DNA of 17,993 nucleotides. It comes from Burkholderiales bacterium. GTDB taxonomy: Bacteria; Pseudomonadota; Gammaproteobacteria; Burkholderiales; SG8-39. The translations under genes were made by a program, and so were the position numbers. Shown one piece after another: positions 15,214 through 17,993 of the stretch. Where the stretch lies: positions 1 through 17,993 of the forward strand of contig JADLDQ010000164.1 of assembly GCA_020846575.1 (NCBI GenBank), written 5' to 3'. The notes under the pieces are model-generated. The model was not told the DNA's origin. It was given only the letters and a program-made list of their open reading frames with translations, and made no database searches. The first letter of the stretch is position 1; each line of letters starts with the position of its first letter.

Positions 15214-16307
15214 AGCACCGGGGGGCGATCGGCCGCCGGGCGTTCCTCGCACTCGGGGCATTCACCGCGCTTGCGGGGCAAGCCCGAGGCGCGCGCGCCG
15301 AGCCCTCGTACCCCGTGGTGCGCGCGGGCGAGCGGCTGCGCTTTCCGCGCGACCACGGGGCGCACCCGGCCTTTCGCAACGAGTGGTGGTACATCACGGG
15401 CTGGCTTTCCGGCGGCCGCGGGCAGGAACTCGGCTTCCAGGTCACGTTCTTTCGCAACCGTCCGGGTATCGGGGAGGCGAGCGCCAGCCGCTTCGCGCCC
15501 TCGCAGCTCCTTTTCGCGCATGCCGCGCTCTGCGATGCGACGCTCGGTCGCCTCGAGCACGACCAGCGCTCGGCGCGCGCGGGCTTCGGCCTGGCGCAGG
15601 CTTCGCGGGAAGACACCGAGGTGCGCATCGAGGACTGGTCGCTCGCGCGCGGCGAGGCGGGCTACACGGCGAAGATTCCCGCCCGCGAGTTCACGCTGTC
15701 GCTGCAGTTCGCCCCGCAGCAGCCGCTGCTCGCGCAGGGCGAGGAGGGCTACAGCCGCAAGGGCCCGCTGCCCGAACAGGCGAGCCACTACTACAGCTGG
15801 CCGCAGCTGCGCGCGAGCGGCAGCGTGACGCAGGGTGCGCGCGCCCGCTCCGTGTCCGGCGTCGCGTGGCTCGACCACGAATGGTCCAGCGAACCGCTCG
15901 CGCGCGAGGCGCAAGGCTGGGACTGGGCGGGCATCAACGGCGCGGACGGCAGCGCGCTCATGGCGTTTCGCATCCGCGGCAGGGACGCTCGCCGCTTCTG
16001 GGCGGGCGGGAGCCTGCGCGAAGCGGGCGGCCGCGTGCGCGTGCTTGAGCCCGGCGAGGTGGACTTCCGCCCGCTGCGCTGGTGGCGCTCGCCGCGCACC
16101 GGCACCGCCTACCCGGTGGCGATGGCGATCGAGGTGCCGGGGCGGGAGTTGACCCTCGCGCCGCTGATGGACGACCAGGAGCTGGATGCCCGCGCCAGCA
16201 CCGGCACCCTGTACTGGGAGGGCGCGGTGCGCGCGGCCGGCGCCGGCGCGCCCTACGGCAAGGGTTACCTGGAGCTGACCGGGTACGCGCAGCGGATGAA
16301 GCTGTGA
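15210..16307 (+). CDS. Tat-exported lipocalin-like protein, AttH/CrtC family
   Basis: 365 aa from a GTG that overlaps the permease stop (GTGA at 15210-15213) and is preceded by AAGGAG at 15199-15204, 5 bases away: a strong start. The N-terminus IGRRAFLALGAFTALAG is a twin-arginine signal (Arg9-Arg10), with likely cleavage after Ala30 (ARA-EP). The mature protein shows the marks of the AttH / carotenoid 1,2-hydratase-like double lipocalin fold (COG5621 type): NEWWYITGWLSGG (about 57-69), QVTFFRNR, SHYYSWPQLRASGSV, and VAWLDHEWSS ... GWDWAGINGADGSALMAFRIR, then GTLYWEGAV near the end. The family is usually found behind an ABC ATPase and FtsX-like permease, as in Agrobacterium attEFGH. Enzymatic activity and ligand are not known; 'secreted hydrolase' in older annotations is unproven. 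Confidence 0.9.
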   Translation: MKHRGAIGRRAFLALGAFTALAGQARGARAEPSYPVVRAGERLRFPRDHGAHPAFRNEWWYITGWLSGGRGQELGFQVTFFRNRPGIGEASASRFAPSQLLFAHAALCDATLGRLEHDQRSARAGFGLAQASREDTEVRIEDWSLARGEAGYTAKIPAREFTLSLQFAPQQPLLAQGEEGYSRKGPLPEQASHYYSWPQLRASGSVTQGARARSVSGVAWLDHEWSSEPLAREAQGWDWAGINGADGSALMAFRIRGRDARRFWAGGSLREAGGRVRVLEPGEVDFRPLRWWRSPRTGTAYPVAMAIEVPGRELTLAPLMDDQELDARASTGTLYWEGAVRAAGAGAPYGKGYLELTGYAQRMKL

Positions 16308-16309
16308 GG

Positions 16310-16325
16310 GCAGCGCAGGCGCTGC
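16310..16325 (+). terminator. Weak hairpin after the attH-like gene
   Basis: GCAGCG (16310-16315) pairs with CGCTGC (16320-16325) around a CAGG loop, directly after the stop codon. No T-run follows. It could mark the end of the three-gene unit but is not a convincing intrinsic terminator. Confidence 0.3.
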
Positions 16326-16417
16326 GTCCGGAAAACGCGGCGATGCTCCGGTGCGCTGCAGGGGGAGGCCGGCGCGCGCAGCGCGGTCTCATCGCAGGCA
16401 GGCGGGAAGACACGAAC

Positions 16418-16561
16418 ATGGCAATCACGGTCGATGACGCTGAGTTCCCGGTTGAGCCAGGTCGCGCCAAGCGCCGCGGTGAAGGAGTTGCCTTACGACG
16501 CGCTGGCGGACTTCACGCCCATCACCGAGTGCGCGCGGACCTGCGGCCTGGCAACGCGTGA
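16418..16561 (+). CDS. Short ORF upstream of torD-like gene, possible leader or relic
   Basis: 47 codons from an ATG with the best Shine-Dalgarno of this region (GGGAAGA at 16404-16410, 7-base spacing). The peptide begins MAITVDDAEFPVEPGR and turns Arg/Gly/His-rich, then stops 19 bases before the most likely torD-like ATG at 16581. I recognise no family. It overlaps the frame of the Bug-like relic. It could be a real leader peptide coupling translation to the chaperone gene, the start of a gene now broken by a frameshift, or chance in GC-rich DNA; I favour the latter two. Confidence 0.2.
   Translation: MAITVDDAEFPVEPGRAKRRGEGVALRRAGGLHAHHRVRADLRPGNA
16437..16545 (+). pseudogene. Relic of a Bug/TctC-type solute-binding protein
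   Basis: In the frame that continues into the torD-like gene, the translation reads SSRLSQVAPSAAVKELPYD then ALADFTPITECAR. This resembles the segment 'NPSLYKKLPYD-xxxDFTPIT-xxAR' near the N-terminal third of Bug/TctC receptors of tripartite tricarboxylate transporters. Nothing of the signal peptide or the rest of a 320-residue receptor is present, and similarity fades after about 16545. The match is from memory and short (about 30 residues), so the call is tentative. Confidence 0.45.
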
Positions 16562-16580
16562 TAGCGATGTCAGCCCCGCG

Positions 16581-17264
16581 ATGGCGATGAACGCTCCCGT
16601 GCAAGTCGAAGACCTGCAGGGCGAGATGCTGTTGTGCGGCCTGCTTGGCAAGGCCCTGTACGCCTATCCCGAGCGTGCGTGGCTCGACCAGTTGATCGAG
16701 CAGGACGTGTTCGTCCAGGCACCCGTGGGCACGGCGCAGCCGGACATCACGGCAGGGCTCGAGCTGCTGCAGGAGTGGAGCGCATCGAATCGCGGCGGGC
16801 TCACCGACCCGGACTTCGAAGCCATCGTGTCCGACCACATGCAGCTTTTCGTCGGCCCGGGCAAGCTGCTCGCCGCGCCCTGGGCTTCTGTGTACGCCGA
16901 TCGGGATCGCATGGTGTTCCAGTCGGTGACCAACCAGGTGCGCGACTGGTATGCGCGCTACGGCCTGGCGCGCGCCGGCAACTACCGCGAGCCCGAGGAT
17001 CACGTCGGCATGGAATTCGGTTTTCTGGCGCACCTCACCGGGCTCGCTATCGAGGCGCTGGAATCGGGCGAGGCGCGCAACATCGGCGTGTTCCTCGCGG
17101 CACGCCGCGAATTCCTGTCGGAACACATGACGCGCTGGGTACCGCGCTGGTGCCGGGAGATGGAGTCGCATGCCCGTACACAGTACTACCGGGGACTCGC
17201 GCGCATGAGCCGGGGTGCGCTGCAGGTGCTCGATCCGCCGGGGCAGGCCGCGGGCTCGCGCTGA
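16581..17264 (+). CDS. TorD/DmsD-family molybdoenzyme chaperone
   Basis: 227 aa from ATG 16581 (another ATG at 16587). The frame is open back to an ATG at 16434, which would add 49 residues that look like a solute-binding-protein relic and not like TorD, so the shorter start is preferred; neither has a clear ribosome binding site. All-helical protein with the family marks PWASVYADRDRMVF (from residue 100) and EPEDHVGMEFGFLAHL (from residue 137). TorD-type chaperones bind the signal peptide and fold of a Tat-exported molybdenum reductase and aid cofactor insertion. No molybdoenzyme is in the window; the client must lie elsewhere. It converges on the flavoprotein gene. Confidence 0.85.
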   Translation: MAMNAPVQVEDLQGEMLLCGLLGKALYAYPERAWLDQLIEQDVFVQAPVGTAQPDITAGLELLQEWSASNRGGLTDPDFEAIVSDHMQLFVGPGKLLAAPWASVYADRDRMVFQSVTNQVRDWYARYGLARAGNYREPEDHVGMEFGFLAHLTGLAIEALESGEARNIGVFLAARREFLSEHMTRWVPRWCREMESHARTQYYRGLARMSRGALQVLDPPGQAAGSR

Positions 17265-17291
17265 GAACCGGCGTCGCGCAGGGCGGTTCTC
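17263..17291. terminator. Inverted repeat at the torD-like 3' end, possible terminator
   Basis: GAGAACCG (17263-17270) and CGGTTCTC (17284-17291) form a perfect 8-bp stem with a 13-base loop. It starts inside the stop codon and lies in the 112-base gap between convergent genes, where a bidirectional terminator is expected. There is no T-run on either side. Confidence 0.45.
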
Positions 17292-17376
17292 GGGCGAGGG
17301 CGTGGCCGGGTCGAGCTTGCGCGCCGGGAACGGCAGCCAGGACGCTCGATCGACCCGCAGTTCTGCCCGGCGCTGT

Positions 17377-17993
17377 TCAGCCCGGATCGCAGGCGGCTTC
17401 CTTCCCGGCGATGTAGCCCTGGGTGAGCGCCCGGCCCGTGCCGTGCTGGCTGCAGCCGCCGGCGGACTCGCCGCCGCAGTAAAGTCCGGGGATGACCTCG
17501 CCCCTCGTGTCCATCACCTGGCACTTCATGTTGATCCTCAGGCCCGCGTAGGTGTCGTGCACCGTGAGCGTGGCCCATGCGGCATGGAAGGGCGGGGTCG
17601 CGATCTTGTGCCGGGGTGAAGGCTTTCCGAAATCCTCGTCCGTGCCCAGGTCCACCATCCGGTTGTAACGTCTGACCGTCTCTTGGAGGTTCGCGGCGGG
17701 CATCGGGACCTTCTGGTGCGCGCACTGCGACAGCTGGGGCGCCAGTTCCGCCAGCGTTGCCGCGCTGAAGAAGTATCCGGGACGCACCGCGGTCGCATCG
17801 AGATTCCATCTTTCCCGTTCGATCGCCCCTGCGTCGAAAATGGCCCACTGGGGACCGGCCGCGTAGTCCGGCGGCGCGGATCCCTCGTTGATGGCCAGCG
17901 CCGCATCGATGTAGTTCATCGGCGCGTATCTTATCCGCGAGGCGTTGCGCCAGTCGCCCGGCCGGTAAGGATCGAGAAATCCCTGGAATGTCC
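17377..17993 (-). CDS. FAD-dependent fumarate-reductase/KstD-like flavoprotein, C-terminal part
   Basis: About 205 codons to the stop TGA at 17379-17377; the frame is open through the window end (reading FQGFLDPYRPGDWRN before an internal Met at 17919), so the start and the Rossmann FAD motif lie outside. The C-terminus TYAGLRINMKCQVMDTRGEVIPGLYCGGESAGG, then HGTGRALTQGYIAGKEAA, is the classic end of the FAD_binding_2 family (fumarate reductase, urocanate reductase, 3-ketosteroid dehydrogenase), where IPGLYxxGE contacts FAD. These enzymes reduce or desaturate C-C bonds next to carbonyl or carboxyl groups; the substrate here cannot be told. Such genes often lie near Bug-type receptors, which fits the relic upstream of the torD-like gene. 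Confidence 0.88.
   Translation of the reverse strand, partial: TFQGFLDPYRPGDWRNASRIRYAPMNYIDAALAINEGSAPPDYAAGPQWAIFDAGAIERERWNLDATAVRPGYFFSAATLAELAPQLSQCAHQKVPMPAANLQETVRRYNRMVDLGTDEDFGKPSPRHKIATPPFHAAWATLTVHDTYAGLRINMKCQVMDTRGEVIPGLYCGGESAGGCSQHGTGRALTQGYIAGKEAACDPG

Overview
The window looks like a stretch of a high-GC betaproteobacterial chromosome, judged from codon use and gene order rather than any database match. The evidence is the unbroken order hflX-hflK-hflC-yjeT-hisZ-purA, tRNA-Leu, rnr-rlmB, rpsF-priB-rpsR-rplI, dnaB. This is the classic hfq/hfl and purA/rnr/rlmB neighbourhood of proteobacteria, here with hisZ inserted and dnaB attached, as is common in Betaproteobacteria. The genus cannot be fixed from the sequence alone.

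Bases 1-15 kb, layout: (1) the C-terminal GTPase part of HflX, cut by the window edge; (2) the membrane SPFH pair HflK/HflC, which in E. coli binds and modulates the FtsH protease, and a small DUF2065 membrane protein; (3) HisZ and PurA, 5 bases apart, linking histidine and AMP synthesis; (4) a tRNA-Leu(CAG) on the minus strand with a good sigma-70 promoter that overlaps the start of rnr; (5) RNase R and the 23S rRNA methyltransferase RlmB, with overlapping stop and start codons; (6) a ribosomal-protein operon with a TATAAT box and a structured leader; (7) a 200-base, strongly folded, repeat-bearing gap; (8) the replicative helicase DnaB.

Bases 12.0-16.3 kb hold a tightly coupled three-gene unit: an ABC ATPase, a large permease with two FtsX-like halves, and a Tat-exported lipocalin-like AttH/CrtC-family protein. 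All junctions overlap (ATGA-type and GTGA-type). The unit resembles the attEFGH arrangement. Its substrate is unknown and it is the most interesting functional system here.

Bases 16.3-18.0 kb look more accessory. They hold a TorD-family molybdoenzyme chaperone whose reading frame runs upstream into what looks like a short relic of a Bug/TctC solute-binding protein, and, converging on it, the C-terminal third or so of an FAD-dependent fumarate-reductase/ketosteroid-dehydrogenase-like flavoprotein cut by the window end. No CRISPR array, transposase, integrase or phage gene was seen.
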